A stretch of 64,000 nucleotides of DNA from Xanthomonas boreopolis (GCA_014654535.1 BNBA01000005.1:62001-126000), one strand, 5' to 3'; positions 38,104 to 47,766 are shown, counted from the stretch's first letter. Numbers and translations are program-made. The notes: generated from the sequence alone by a model not told the origin.

Positions 38104-39840
38104 TCAATCCTTTGTCACCCGGTTGATCTCGGCCAGTCCGGTCACCCCCTGCACCACCTTCAGCAGCGCCGACTGGCGCAGGTCCCTCACCCCGAGCTTC
38201 TGCGCCGCCTCGGCGATCTGCAGCGCATTGCCTCCCGCCAGCACGATCGCGGCGATCTCGTCGGTCATGGGCATCACCTGGTAGATGCCGGTGCGGCCCT
38301 TGTAGCCTTCGGTGCACTCGTCGCAACCGACCGGCTCGTACAGGTCGAAGCCGGCTTCGATCTGCTCCAGCGTGAACCCCTCGGCCAGCAGTGCGTTGGC
38401 CGGCAGTTCCGTCTTGCGCTTGCAATGCGGGCACAGGCGACGCGCCAGGCGCTGGGCGATCACCAGCGTCACCGACGAGGTGATGTTGTAGGGCGCGATG
38501 CCCATGTTCATCAAGCGTGCGATGGTCTGCGGCGCATCGTTGGTATGCAGCGTCGACAGCACCATGTGGCCGGTCTGCGCCGCCTTGATCGCGATTTCCG
38601 CCGTCTCCAGGTCGCGGATCTCGCCGACCATGATCACGTCCGGGTCCTGGCGCAGGAACGAGCGCAACGCGGCGGCGAACGTCATGCCGCGCTTGTTGTT
38701 CTGCTGGACCTGGTTCACGCCGGGAAGGCGGATTTCGACCGGATCCTCGGCCGTCGAAATGTTGCGGGTCTCGTCGTTGAGGATGCCCAGCGCCGTGTAC
38801 AGCGACACCGTCTTGCCCGATCCGGTCGGGCCGGTCACCAGCACCATGCCGTACGGCTTGTGGATGGCCTCCAGGAACAGCTTCTGCTGGTCCGGCTCGT
38901 AGCCCAGCTTGTCGATGCCCAGCTTGGCCGCGCTGCCGTCCAGGATGCGCAGCACGATCTTCTCGCCGAACAGGGTCGGCAGCGTGCTGACGCGGAAATC
39001 GATCTGCTTGGTCTTGGACAGGTTGAGCTTGATGCGGCCGTCCTGCGGCACGCGCTTCTCGGCGATGTCCAGCTGCGACATCACCTTCAGGCGCGCCGCG
39101 ATGCGCTCCTTCAACTTGACCGGCGCCCTGGCCACCTGCTTGAGCAGGCCATCGATGCGGAAGCGGACGCGATAGTCGTCCTCGTAAGGCTCGAAATGGA
39201 TGTCCGAAGCCCCGCGGCGGATCGCGTCCACCAGCACCTTGTTGACGAACTTCACGACGGGCGTGTCGTCGCCCTTCGCGTCGATGCCGGCATCGCCGCC
39301 GGCCCCCACGTCCTCGTCGCCGACCGCGACGTCGAGATTGCCGATGCCCTCGTCCTCGTCGCCGAGCGCCGCCCCCAGGACACCGTTGCTCGACTGCCAC
39401 TGCTCCAGCGCGCGCCGGATCTGGTCCTCGTCGACCAGGATCGGCTCCACCGCCAGGTTGGTATGGAACTTGATGTCGTCCAGCGCGCGGGTCTGGGTCG
39501 GATCGCTGACTCCCACGAACAGCCTGTTGCCCCGTTTGAACAGCGGCAACACCTGGTGCTGCTGCAGCAACTCCTCGCTGACCAGCCTCATCGCGCTCTG
39601 GCTGGCATCGAAGGCCGACACGTCGAGCAAGGGCATGCCGAACTCGACCGAGTTGGCCGCCGCCAACTGGGCCGCGGTGGCCAGCTTCTTCTCGGCGAAC
39701 CACTGCGGCAGCGGGACCTTGGCGACAGCGGCCTGGTCCATGGCGGACCGCGCGGCACCCTCGTCCAGGACCCCATCCTGGACCAGACGCCGGGCAATGC
39801 CGGTGATGCCGACAAGATTGACGGATGCGAGTGCGTTCAC
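38104..39840 (-). CDS. pilB: Type IV pilus assembly ATPase PilB
   Basis: 578 residues from GTG 39840. The GTG is chosen because GGGGGAA precedes it and MNALASVNLVGITGIARR fits the family N-terminus. MshEN N-terminal domain (about 15-170), then the ATPase core with VTGPTGSGKTVSLYTA (Walker A, about 334-349), EDPVEIRLPGVNQVQ (Asp box), MVGEIRDLETAEIA (Walker B) and LSTLHTNDAP (His box). A zinc-binding tetra-Cys region CPHC...CDEC is near the C-terminus. PilB powers pilus extension at the inner membrane. Confidence 0.97.
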   Translation of the reverse strand: MNALASVNLVGITGIARRLVQDGVLDEGAARSAMDQAAVAKVPLPQWFAEKKLATAAQLAAANSVEFGMPLLDVSAFDASQSAMRLVSEELLQQHQVLPLFKRGNRLFVGVSDPTQTRALDDIKFHTNLAVEPILVDEDQIRRALEQWQSSNGVLGAALGDEDEGIGNLDVAVGDEDVGAGGDAGIDAKGDDTPVVKFVNKVLVDAIRRGASDIHFEPYEDDYRVRFRIDGLLKQVARAPVKLKERIAARLKVMSQLDIAEKRVPQDGRIKLNLSKTKQIDFRVSTLPTLFGEKIVLRILDGSAAKLGIDKLGYEPDQQKLFLEAIHKPYGMVLVTGPTGSGKTVSLYTALGILNDETRNISTAEDPVEIRLPGVNQVQQNNKRGMTFAAALRSFLRQDPDVIMVGEIRDLETAEIAIKAAQTGHMVLSTLHTNDAPQTIARLMNMGIAPYNITSSVTLVIAQRLARRLCPHCKRKTELPANALLAEGFTLEQIEAGFDLYEPVGCDECTEGYKGRTGIYQVMPMTDEIAAIVLAGGNALQIAEAAQKLGVRDLRQSALLKVVQGVTGLAEINRVTKD

Positions 39841-40563
39841 TGCGTTTTCCCCCGACTGCCTCACAAGGATACCGCATTGGCCCGCCTGGAAGACTGGCCA
39901 GCACACCCAGCCAAAGGGGGCCACGGGAGGGATAGTCCTTTGAATTCCACCGCTCCTTAGCCCCCTGGAGGCGGCACCAATCGGTCAGCAACGTTACCTG
40001 CCAACCGTCCATCGCTGCATAGAGCTGATTCCGTCTATGCCACGACGCCCAGACAAACGAGCCCCTGATCCAGCGTGCGTGTCACCCCGGAGAACACGGC
40101 CGTCGCCTCATCTTCCTCCATCCTACCCTTATCGCCTGGAGGCCGCCCCAACACACCGAAGCCGCACGTACTACAAGTGGCGGTACCAGGGCGTGGCGAG
40201 GAAGAGCCAAAGACCATCCCCAATCTGCATGAGCACCCCCGCTGGCTCCCACTTTCAGGTCTCACGCCCATTCGGACGCTGAACCGCCTCATAGGTCGTC
40301 AGACCGCCAGGACACCCCCCCCAAGATGGGGTTGAGAGAAAGTTCAAATAGACATTTCCTCCGCCCCCTTACCCTTCCGGAGCATCTGGTTTCGAACCCA
40401 TGAGGAGTGCGTTGCCGAATTCTTAGCAAACGCAATGAACTAGGTCTCAGAGCCTCAGCATAAACCCGCACGATACCCTGCTTATACACCAAGCCCGCCG
40501 AAAGGCGGGCTTGGTACTATTCCCATTAGTCAAGAAGCAAATCCGACCTGTTTATCCAGACAA
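39841..40563. other. 723-bp gene-free interval between pilB and pilA
   Basis: No convincing coding region on either strand. It holds the pilA terminator (40489-40514), a C-rich tract near 40312-40321, and a less GC-rich stretch from about 40330 to 40560. A T-arm-like GGTTTCGAACCC (40388-40399) is not part of a foldable tRNA. The neighbourhood is normally where additional pilin or pilin-modification genes sit in relatives; none remains visible. Confidence 0.6.
40489..40514 (-). terminator. Terminator of pilA
   Basis: CCAAGCCCGCC-GAAA-GGCGGGCTTGG on the plus strand: 11-bp perfect arms and a 4-base loop, 50 bases after the pilA stop on the minus strand, followed by TGTATAAG. Confidence 0.85.
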
Positions 40564-40998
40564 TTAGATCCGGCATTCCGTCGGAACGTACTTGTTATTC
40601 GTATCGACGCTGACCTCGCACTTCCACGTAATTGCATCGTCCGGAATCGTTCCGGCCACAAGGGGGGTACCTGCAGGCGACTCCGGAGTAAGCGAAAGCA
40701 CAACAGCCTTGGCCTTGTCCGTGTACGTAACAGTAATCACGCCGTTTTTATCCAACGCCACCGAATCCACGTTGGGCGTCGCCGAGGGAGCAGTCCAACC
40801 CGCACTGAAATCATCCGCACCATTCGCGGCATTTTCCGCTACAACAGTCTTGGCGGCCGAAGCCAGAGTCAGACCTTCCGACACGCGAGCGCGGACGGTG
40901 TAATCCTGGTAAGCCGGCAGCGCGATGGCGGCCAGGATGGCGATGATCGCAACAACGATCATCAGTTCGATCAGGGTAAAGCCCTGCTGCTTCTTCAT
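40564..40998 (-). CDS. pilA: Type IVa major pilin PilA
   Basis: 144 residues. The class III prepilin leader MKKQQG is cleaved by PilD before [20 protein letters not shown]; Glu5 of the mature protein is present. The C-terminal domain has a single Cys pair (WKCEVSV and PTECRI) forming the D-region loop. It is the filament subunit for twitching and adhesion. The ribosome site AGGGGA precedes the ATG. A -24/-12 promoter lies upstream, so PilRS with sigma-54 should control it. Only one pilin gene is seen. Confidence 0.96.
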   Translation of the reverse strand: MKKQQGFTLIELMIVVAIIAILAAIALPAYQDYTVRARVSEGLTLASAAKTVVAENAANGADDFSAGWTAPSATPNVDSVALDKNGVITVTYTDKAKAVVLSLTPESPAGTPLVAGTIPDDAITWKCEVSVDTNNKYVPTECRI

Positions 40999-41080
40999 GT
41001 GTCATCCCCTAGAGGTTGGTTGATTGAAGGTGCATACCGGGCTGAGTCTATCGAGCGAATCGGCACGCAAGCCTGCTTAT

Positions 41081-41097
41081 CGCAGATAGCATGCCAA
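41081..41097 (-). promoter_or_regulatory. Sigma-54 (-24/-12) promoter of pilA
   Basis: Minus-strand TTGGCATGCTATCTGCG has GG and GC separated by exactly 10 bases, as required for RpoN promoters (consensus TGGCACG-N4-TTGC). The predicted start is near 41071, about 73 bases before the pilA ATG. It sits in the 364-bp pilA/pilC divergent interval, which holds no gene. PilR-binding sequences upstream are expected but not identified. Confidence 0.82.
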
Positions 41098-41362
41098 CTT
41101 CCCTGCATCTTTCCGGTACAACTCCCCGGCGCAATGATGGCAGCCTGCACGGCAATTGGAAGCCCCTTTCTACTGCATTTGCGACAAAAACTTCGATGTG
41201 ACGCAGAACGTCACTTTTTGCCACCATCCCTTTCCGACACCGTGCCTTCCCCGGCTACCGTGACCGTCTCCACGCTTGTAGCTGCTCCCGATGCCTGCCA
41301 GGCCGGAACCCGGTACCATCCATGCATTCCGGCCTGGGGATGGTCGGACCCGGGGAATCCAT

Positions 41363-42622
41363 ATGTCCATAGCGCGTAGCGCCGTCAAGAAAGAGCCCGT
41401 AAACCGCAGTGCCAGCCAGCTTCAGCCCTTCGTCTGGGAGGGCACCGACAAGCGTGGCGTCAAGATGAAGGGGGAACAGGCCGCCCGCAATGCCAACCTG
41501 CTCAGGGCCGAGCTGCGCAAGCAGGGCATCACGCCCGGCGTGGTCAAGCCCAAGCCCAAGCCGCTGTTCGGCAGCGCCGGCGCGACCATCAAGCCCAAGG
41601 ACATCGCCTTCTTCAGCCGCCAGATGGCGACCATGATGAAGTCGGGCGTACCGATCGTCGCGGCGCTGGAAATCATCGGCAGCGGTCACAAGAACCCACG
41701 CATGAAGAAGTTGGTGGGCGATATCCGTGGCGACATCGAGGGCGGCTCTTCGCTATACGAGGCCATCAGCAAGCACCCTATCCAGTTCGACGAGCTGTAC
41801 CGGAACCTGGTACGCGCTGGCGAGGGAGCCGGCGTGCTGGAGACCGTGCTCGACACCATCGCTACCTACAAGGAAAACATCGAGGGCCTCAAAAGCAAGA
41901 TCAAGAAAGCCTTGTTCTACCCGGCGATGGTCATCGCCGTGGCGATCATCGTCAGCGCGATCCTGTTGATTTTCGTGGTCCCGCAGTTCGAGGAGGTGTT
42001 CAAGGGCTTCGGCGCCGAGTTGCCGGCATTCACCCAGATGATCGTGGCTGCATCGCGCTTCATGGTCAGCTACTGGTGGCTGATGCTGCTCGTAGCCGTC
42101 GGCTCCATTTTTGGCTTCATCTTCGCCTACAAACGATCACCACGCATGCAGCACGGCATGGACCGGCTGATCCTGAAGGTACCGGTGATCGGCCAGATCA
42201 TGCACAACAGCTCGATCGCCCGCTTCGCCCGTACCACGGCGGTGACGTTCAAGGCCGGCGTGCCGCTGGTGGAGGCGCTGGGTATCGTCGCGGGCGCTAC
42301 CGGCAACAAGATCTACGAGGAATCCGTGCTGCGCATGCGCGACGACGTGTCGGTCGGCTATCCGGTCAACATGGCGATGAAGCAGGTCAACCTGTTTCCC
42401 CACATGGTCGTACAGATGACCGCCATCGGCGAGGAGGCCGGCGCCCTCGACGCGATGCTGTTCAAGGTGGCCGAGTACTACGAGCAGGAAGTGAACAACG
42501 CGGTGGACGCCCTGAGCAGCCTGCTGGAACCCATGATCATGGTGTTCATTGGTACCATCGTGGGCGGCATGGTCATCGGCATGTACCTGCCCATCTTCAA
42601 ACTTGGCTCCGTCGTCGGATAA
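41363..42622 (+). CDS. pilC: Type IV pilus inner-membrane platform protein PilC
   Basis: 419 residues from ATG 41363 (GGGG 8 bases upstream). Two T2SS-F domains (about 80-200 and 285-405) with membrane segments PAMVIAVAIIVSAILLIFVV, WWLMLLVAVGSIFGFIF and MIMVFIGTIVGGMVIGMYLP. It is the platform on which PilB acts. Divergent from pilA, and 6 bases upstream of pilD in a pilC-pilD-coaE series. Confidence 0.97.
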   Translation: MSIARSAVKKEPVNRSASQLQPFVWEGTDKRGVKMKGEQAARNANLLRAELRKQGITPGVVKPKPKPLFGSAGATIKPKDIAFFSRQMATMMKSGVPIVAALEIIGSGHKNPRMKKLVGDIRGDIEGGSSLYEAISKHPIQFDELYRNLVRAGEGAGVLETVLDTIATYKENIEGLKSKIKKALFYPAMVIAVAIIVSAILLIFVVPQFEEVFKGFGAELPAFTQMIVAASRFMVSYWWLMLLVAVGSIFGFIFAYKRSPRMQHGMDRLILKVPVIGQIMHNSSIARFARTTAVTFKAGVPLVEALGIVAGATGNKIYEESVLRMRDDVSVGYPVNMAMKQVNLFPHMVVQMTAIGEEAGALDAMLFKVAEYYEQEVNNAVDALSSLLEPMIMVFIGTIVGGMVIGMYLPIFKLGSVVG

Positions 42623-42628
42623 CAGTTA

Positions 42629-43492
42629 ATGGCATTTCTCGACCAGCATCCCGGCCTTGGCTTTCCCGCCGCGGCCGGACTGGGACTGCTGCTGGGCAGT
42701 TTCCTCAACGTGGTGATCCTGCGGCTGCCGCGCCGGATGGAGTGGCAGTGGAAGCGCGATGCGCGCGAGATCCTGGGCGAGCCGGACATCTACGAGCCGC
42801 CGCCGCCCGGGATCGTGGTGGAGCCTTCGCACTGTCCGCACTGCAAGCACCGGCTCAGCTGGTACGAGAACATCCCGCTGGTCAGCTGGGTGATCCAGGG
42901 CGGCAAGTGCCGGCACTGCCATGCGCCGATCTCGCTCCAGTACCCGATGGTGGAGTTGCTCACGTCGCTGCTGGTGGTCGCCAGCGTGTGGCGCTTCGGT
43001 TTCGGCTGGCAGGGATTCGGCGCGATCGTGCTCAGTTGCTTCCTGGTCGCGCTGTCCGGCATCGACCTGCGGACCCGGTTGCTGCCCGACCAGCTGACCC
43101 TGCCGCTGATGTGGCTGGGCCTGGTCGGGTCCATGGACAACCTGTACATGCACGCCAAGCCTGCCCTGCTGGGAGCGGCGGTGGGTTACGTCTCGCTCTG
43201 GATGGTCTGGTGGCTGTTCAAGCAGCTCACCGGCAAGGAAGGCATGGGGCATGGCGATTTCAAGCTGCTGGCCGCGCTCGGTGCGTGGTGCGGCCTGAAG
43301 GGCATCCTGCCGATCATCCTGATCTCCTCGCTGGTCGGGGCGCTGCTGGGGTCGATCTGGCTGGCGGCCAAGGGCCGCGACCGCGCCACCCCCATCCCGT
43401 TCGGGCCGTACCTGGCGATCGCGGGCTGGATCGTGTTCTTCTGGGGCGACCAGATCGTCGACGGCTACCTGCGGCTCGCCGGCCTTGCCTGA
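42629..43492 (+). CDS. pilD: Prepilin peptidase / N-methyltransferase PilD
   Basis: 287 residues, polytopic. The zinc-type tetra-Cys N-terminal domain is CPHCKHRLSWYENIP...CRHCHAPIS (about 69-107). The catalytic Asp pair is in SGIDLRTRLLPD and the GxGD motif GMGHGDFKLLAALG. It cleaves and methylates prepilins such as PilA and type II secretion pseudopilins. Six bases after pilC and 12 bases before coaE. Confidence 0.97.
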   Translation: MAFLDQHPGLGFPAAAGLGLLLGSFLNVVILRLPRRMEWQWKRDAREILGEPDIYEPPPPGIVVEPSHCPHCKHRLSWYENIPLVSWVIQGGKCRHCHAPISLQYPMVELLTSLLVVASVWRFGFGWQGFGAIVLSCFLVALSGIDLRTRLLPDQLTLPLMWLGLVGSMDNLYMHAKPALLGAAVGYVSLWMVWWLFKQLTGKEGMGHGDFKLLAALGAWCGLKGILPIILISSLVGALLGSIWLAAKGRDRATPIPFGPYLAIAGWIVFFWGDQIVDGYLRLAGLA

Positions 43493-43504
43493 TCCGCGAC
43501 CGGC

Positions 43505-44125
43505 ATGAGCGACTTCATCGTCGGCCTTACCGGTGGAATCGCCTCGGGCAAGAGCGAGGCCGGGCGCCGCTTCGAGGCGCTCGGCATAACGGTCGTCGAC
43601 GCCGATGCCGTGGCGCGCGAGGTCGTCGAACCCGGCCCGGTGTTGTCGCGGATCGCCGAACGCTTCGGCCCTGGCATCCTGCAAATCGACGGGCGCCTGG
43701 ACCGGCGCGCCTTGCGCGAGCTGGTATTCGCCGACCCGGAGCTTCGCCGGGCGCTGGAAGCGATCACCCACCCCGAGATCCGCCTGCGCCTGCGGCAGGC
43801 TTGCGAGGCCGCCATCGGCCCCTACGCCATCGCCGCGATCCCGCTGCTTGCCGAAGCCGGCGGGCGCACCGGCTATCCCTGGCTCGATCGCATCCTGGTG
43901 GTCGATGCCCCCATGGCGCTCCAGCGCCAGCGCCTGATGCTCCGGGACAACATCGATGCGTCCCTGGCCGACCGCATGATCGCCGCCCAGGCCAGCCGCG
44001 AACAACGGCTTGCCCTGGCCGACGACGTCATCGTCAACGACGGCGATGCCGAAGCGCTTGGACGGCTCGTCGCGGCGTTGGACGGCCGCTATCGAGGACT
44101 CGCCGCATCCAAGACCGCCGGATAG
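43505..44125 (+). CDS. coaE: Dephospho-CoA kinase
   Basis: 206 residues. P-loop FIVGLTGGIASGKSEAGRRF (about 4-23), VVDADAVAREVV (about 31-42) and LMLRDNIDASLADRMIAAQAS are CoaE signatures. Catalyses the last step of coenzyme A synthesis. The pilD-coaE order is widely conserved in gammaproteobacteria. It is convergent with colS across 44 bases. Confidence 0.96.
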   Translation: MSDFIVGLTGGIASGKSEAGRRFEALGITVVDADAVAREVVEPGPVLSRIAERFGPGILQIDGRLDRRALRELVFADPELRRALEAITHPEIRLRLRQACEAAIGPYAIAAIPLLAEAGGRTGYPWLDRILVVDAPMALQRQRLMLRDNIDASLADRMIAAQASREQRLALADDVIVNDGDAEALGRLVAALDGRYRGLAASKTAG

Positions 44126-44169
44126 GCGCGATCCCGGCCTTGCCCGAGGATCGCCGCCGCGACGGCATC

Positions 44170-45534
44170 TCAAGCCGCAGGGGTCGCTCCACGCGCCTGA
44201 CCGAAACGCAGCGTCGCCACCACGCCGCGCTCCTTGCCGGGGCGGACGCTCACCTGCCATCCGTACAGGTCGCAGAGCCGGCTGACGATCGACAGGCCGA
44301 TGCCGCCGCCCTGGGAGTGCCCGGCATGCGTACCGCGGTACCCACGCTGGAACAGCTTGGCCGCATCCTCTTCGCTCAGGCCCGGGCCGGTATCGGTGAC
44401 CTCGACGGCATCGTTCGTCACCCTTACGCAGACCTGGCCATCCTGCGTGTACTTGACGGCGTTGCCGATGAGGTTGCCCAGCGCGACGGACAGGGCCGAC
44501 TCCGGCGCGTCGATGACCAGGCCACGCTCGCCTTCCAGCACAAGCTCCAGCGGCTTGCCGCCCAACTGGGCGCGATGCGCCTCAAGCAGTTGCTCGGCCA
44601 CCTTGGCGACGTTGCTGCTGCCCTGCCCGCGCTCGTTGCGCGACAGCAGCAGCAATGCGCCGATCAGGTCGCTGCATTGCTGTTCGGCGCGCTGGATGCG
44701 TTGCAGCCGCTGCAGGACTTTCGGGTCGAGGTTCGGCCGGGTCAGCAGGAGCTCGGTGGCGCCGCGGATGACCGCCAGCGGCGTGCGCAGCTCATGGCTC
44801 ACGTCCGCGTTGAACTCGCGGTCGCGCTGCACCACTTCGGTCAGCCGGACGGAGTAATCGTCCAATGCCTCGGCCAGCTGGCCGACCTCGTCGTCGGGAA
44901 AGTGCGGCGCCAGCGGCTTGAACTCGCTGGTGCCGCCGCGGTACGCCCGCAGCCGGGCGGCCAGATCCGACACCGGCCGCATCACCTTCGAGGCCGACCA
45001 CCAGCCGATCAGCAGCGACAGCCCGCTGAACAGCATCACCGAGATGTACAGTGCGCGCTTGAGCTGCTGTTCGCCCTTGATGCTCTGGGTCACGTCGTAG
45101 GCGAAGAAGAACCATTCGTTGGGCGTCTTGCGCACCGCCAGCTTGTAGGCGAACGGCTTGCCCTTCTCGTCCACGCCGGAAATGCTGTGGATGCCGTTCG
45201 GCAGCTCGTACCAGTCCGGCTCCTCCTGTCGCAGTTCCTCGAACTTGTCGCTCTTCACCACCCGCGCGATCATCTGCTGCACGGGCATGTCGGGGCTGCG
45301 CGACGGGTCCAGGTAGAAACGCCGCGCGTACTCGTCGATGTTCTTGTTCATCACGTCTTCGACGAGCTGGTTTTCCACGCGCTGCCGCGCGTAGTCGGTC
45401 AGGTAGGCGAACAGCGCCGTCAGGCCGGTGCCCAGCAGGACGAAGGACAGGATGATGCGGCTGCGCAGCCGCCGCCGGTAACGCCCGCGGCGACGCTCGG
45501 GCGTACCGGCCGGAGAGCTACCGCCGTCAGGCAT
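44170..45534 (-). CDS. colS: Two-component sensor histidine kinase, ColS-like
   Basis: 454 residues from ATG 45534. Membrane segment 1 (about 22-45, IILSFVLLGTGLTALFAYL), periplasmic sensor (about 46-170, acidic segment EELRQEEPDWYELP), membrane segment 2 (about 165-190), HAMP, HisKA with FNADVSHELRTPLAVIRGA and HATPase with GNAVKYT, DTGPGLSEEDA and GGIGLSIVSRL. The start overlaps the response-regulator stop by 8 bases. The location beside coaE/pilD and the partner's close match to xanthomonad ColR support ColS. The ligand is unknown; ColS of Pseudomonas responds to metals. Confidence 0.88.
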   Translation of the reverse strand: MPDGGSSPAGTPERRRGRYRRRLRSRIILSFVLLGTGLTALFAYLTDYARQRVENQLVEDVMNKNIDEYARRFYLDPSRSPDMPVQQMIARVVKSDKFEELRQEEPDWYELPNGIHSISGVDEKGKPFAYKLAVRKTPNEWFFFAYDVTQSIKGEQQLKRALYISVMLFSGLSLLIGWWSASKVMRPVSDLAARLRAYRGGTSEFKPLAPHFPDDEVGQLAEALDDYSVRLTEVVQRDREFNADVSHELRTPLAVIRGATELLLTRPNLDPKVLQRLQRIQRAEQQCSDLIGALLLLSRNERGQGSSNVAKVAEQLLEAHRAQLGGKPLELVLEGERGLVIDAPESALSVALGNLIGNAVKYTQDGQVCVRVTNDAVEVTDTGPGLSEEDAAKLFQRGYRGTHAGHSQGGGIGLSIVSRLCDLYGWQVSVRPGKERGVVATLRFGQARGATPAA

Positions 45535-46204
45535 CGGGTGCCGCGATGCGATAGCCAATGCCGTGGCGGGTCTGGATCAACGGCACGTCGAACGGCTTGT
45601 CCACCACCGAGCGCAGGCCGTGGATATGCACCCGCAGGGAATCCGAATCGGGCAGTTCCTCGCCCCAGACGCGGGTTTCGAGCTCCTGGCGCGTAACCAC
45701 GGCGGGAGCGGCTTCCATCAGCGCCTGCAGGATCTTCAGCGCGGTGGGGTTGAGCTGCAGCAGCTTGCCGCGGCGGCGCACTTCCAGCGTGTCCAGGTTG
45801 TACTCGAGATCGCCGGTCTCCAGCACCCGCGTATGCACGCCCTTGCCGCGCCGGGCCAGCGCGTTGAGCCGGACCTCGACTTCCTGCAGTGCGAACGGCT
45901 TGATCAGGTAATCGTCCGCGCCCGAGTCGAAGCCCGCCAGCTTGTTGTCCAGCGAGTCGCGCGCGGTGAGCATCAGGACCGGGGTCTGCTTGCGCGCCTC
46001 GTTGCGGAGCTTGCGGCAGACCTCGATACCGTCCATGCCCGGCAGGTTGAGGTCGAGCACGATGGCATCGAATTCGTGGACGACCGCCAGATGCAAGCCG
46101 GTCACGCCGTCGGCCGCGAAGTCGACGGTATGGCCCCGGTCCTCGAGGTAGTCGCCCAGGTTGGCGGCGATGTCGCTGTTGTCTTCGATTACCAGAATAC
46201 GCAC
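45527..46204 (-). CDS. colR: Response regulator, ColR-like (OmpR family)
   Basis: 225 residues. Receiver domain (about 1-115; EDNSDIA, phospho-Asp in IVLDLNLPG, Lys in DDYLIKPFA) and OmpR-type winged helix (about 130-222; ELETRVWGEELPDSDSLRVH and RHGIGYRI). ColR regulates membrane-integrity, stress and virulence genes in Xanthomonas and Pseudomonas. Stop overlaps colS. A gene for a small exported protein precedes it by 24 bases, probably in the same transcript. Confidence 0.9.
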   Translation of the reverse strand: MRILVIEDNSDIAANLGDYLEDRGHTVDFAADGVTGLHLAVVHEFDAIVLDLNLPGMDGIEVCRKLRNEARKQTPVLMLTARDSLDNKLAGFDSGADDYLIKPFALQEVEVRLNALARRGKGVHTRVLETGDLEYNLDTLEVRRRGKLLQLNPTALKILQALMEAAPAVVTRQELETRVWGEELPDSDSLRVHIHGLRSVVDKPFDVPLIQTRHGIGYRIAAPDA

Positions 46205-46228
46205 TTGAGCCTCGTGATTTGCCTTGAC

Positions 46229-46702
46229 CTAATCCAGCCGCGACCTGCGCTGTACGTCGTTCATGTCCTGCTGACTGCGGCGCTGGGCTTCCCTTCGCTG
46301 CGCCACGGTCATGCACTGGGACGTGATCATGTTGCTGCCGATCGCTCGTTCCCGCCGGCATACCATCCGGCTGTCTTCCTTCGCCCGCGTCAGGATGACG
46401 TTGACGAGCTCCTGGTCGTTGGAAAGTGAGACCTGATCGGCCTTGGAAAGTTCACGACCCTGGTTACGGTCTATCGTTGCGGATATACGGTCCAGCGCCT
46501 GCACCACTTCGGCCCGCTTGGCCGCCTCGATCTCCGAATAGAGCTTGCCTTCCGCGAGGTCGGCGCGGATCTGCTGGATCTGCCCTGCGACATCGGGGCC
46601 GGGCTTGCCCAGGTCCAGCGGCAACTTACCCTTCTGAGCCTGAGCGAATGCCGAAGAAGACGCCATCAGGCCCAGAAACAGCATAAGAACGAAACTACGC
46701 AT
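46229..46702 (-). CDS. Conserved small exported protein, function unknown
   Basis: 157 residues. Signal peptide MRSFVLMLFLGLMASSSAFA is followed by a mostly helical, charged mature part. Notable parts are AEGKLYSEIEAAKRAEVVQAL, the pair CRRERAIGSNMITSQC (two Cys 15 apart, a possible disulfide), and a very basic C-terminal tail QRREAQRRSQQDMNDVQRRS. I do not recognise the family beyond a general xanthomonad type. It should be periplasmic. Its position 24 bases before colR suggests a link with that system. Confidence 0.8.
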   Translation of the reverse strand: MRSFVLMLFLGLMASSSAFAQAQKGKLPLDLGKPGPDVAGQIQQIRADLAEGKLYSEIEAAKRAEVVQALDRISATIDRNQGRELSKADQVSLSNDQELVNVILTRAKEDSRMVCRRERAIGSNMITSQCMTVAQRREAQRRSQQDMNDVQRRSRLD

Positions 46703-46857
46703 TTCCTTTCTCCCTCCTTAGAAATCCTGCGTCGGCACGCCATGAGTCCCCATGTTGACCAACTCCTCGACCATGCGCAAGGAAACACGGGAACGGCCGC
46801 ACATGCCCCTGGCCGGCCGTCCTGTTAAGGTCGAAAAACGCTGGTATTAAATAATTA

Positions 46858-47766
46858 TTAAGCGACCGGATGGCGAGAGGGCGAGCCTGCTTTCCTGGTC
46901 AACCGCTCCAGTTGGTGGACGATGGCCCCGGCCACGTCCACGCCGCAGACCGCCTCGATCCCCTCCAGCCCCGGCGTCGAGTTCACCTCCAGGACCAACG
47001 GCCCGCGCGAGGAACGGATCAGGTCCACACCGGCCACGGACAGTCCCAGCGCCTGGGCCGAACGCACTGCCACGGCCTGCTCCTGCGGGCTCGCTTCGGC
47101 CGCGGCCGCGGTCCCGCCCAGGTGCAGGTTGGAACGGAAGTCGCCCTCGGCGGCCTGGCGGCGCATGGCGGCCACCACCTTGTCGCCCACCACGAAACAG
47201 CGCAGGTCGGCGCCGGCGGCCTCGCCGATGAATTCCTGGACGAGGAAGTTGGCGTACAGGCCCCGCAGGGCCTCGACCAGCCCCCGCGAGGCGCTGGCCT
47301 TCTCGGTGAGGATCACGCCGGCGCCCTGCGCGCCCTCGTTGAGCTTCACCACGTGCGGCGGCGGGCCGAGCATCGAGAGCAGGTCCTGGGTATCGTCCGG
47401 GTTGTCGCCGAACACGGTCACCGGCATGTCGATGCCCTGCGCGGCCAGCAGCTGGTGGGCGCGCAGCTTGTCGCGCGAGCGCAGGATCGCGTCGGACGGA
47501 TTGGGGGTGTATGTCCCCATCATCTCGAACTGGCGCAGCACCGCCGTGCCGTAGCGGGTGATCGAGGCGCCGATGCGCGGGATCACCGCGTCGTAGCCGG
47601 TGATCGGCTTGCCCTTGTAGTGCATGGAGAAGCCGTCGGCCGCGATGCGCATGTAGCAGCGCAGCGGGTCGAGGATGCGTACCGTGTGCCCGCGCGCGCG
47701 CGCGGCCTCCACCAGCCTGCGGGTGGAATAGAGCTTGCTGTTGCGGGAAAGGATGGCGAGCTTCAT
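46858..47766 (-). CDS. rimK: RimK-type alpha-L-glutamate ligase
   Basis: 302 residues from ATG 47766, the E. coli RimK length. N-terminal [22 protein letters not shown], then an ATP-grasp domain with [19 protein letters not shown] (about 136-154), [20 protein letters not shown] and [17 protein letters not shown]. It adds glutamates to the C-terminus of ribosomal protein S6. It is the last clearly chromosomal gene before the accessory region. Confidence 0.95.
   Translation of the reverse strand: MKLAILSRNSKLYSTRRLVEAARARGHTVRILDPLRCYMRIAADGFSMHYKGKPITGYDAVIPRIGASITRYGTAVLRQFEMMGTYTPNPSDAILRSRDKLRAHQLLAAQGIDMPVTVFGDNPDDTQDLLSMLGPPPHVVKLNEGAQGAGVILTEKASASRGLVEALRGLYANFLVQEFIGEAAGADLRCFVVGDKVVAAMRRQAAEGDFRSNLHLGGTAAAAEASPQEQAVAVRSAQALGLSVAGVDLIRSSRGPLVLEVNSTPGLEGIEAVCGVDVAGAIVHQLERLTRKAGSPSRHPVA

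Noticed and set aside
40370..40460. tRNA-like piece with a T-arm style GGTTTCGAACCC
   Set aside because: No acceptor, anticodon or D arm can be paired on either strand, and no CCA end; not a tRNA.
42076..45696. A 1206-codon plus-strand frame covering pilC end, pilD, coaE and colS
   Set aside because: Out of frame or antisense to four recognised genes; low-complexity translation.
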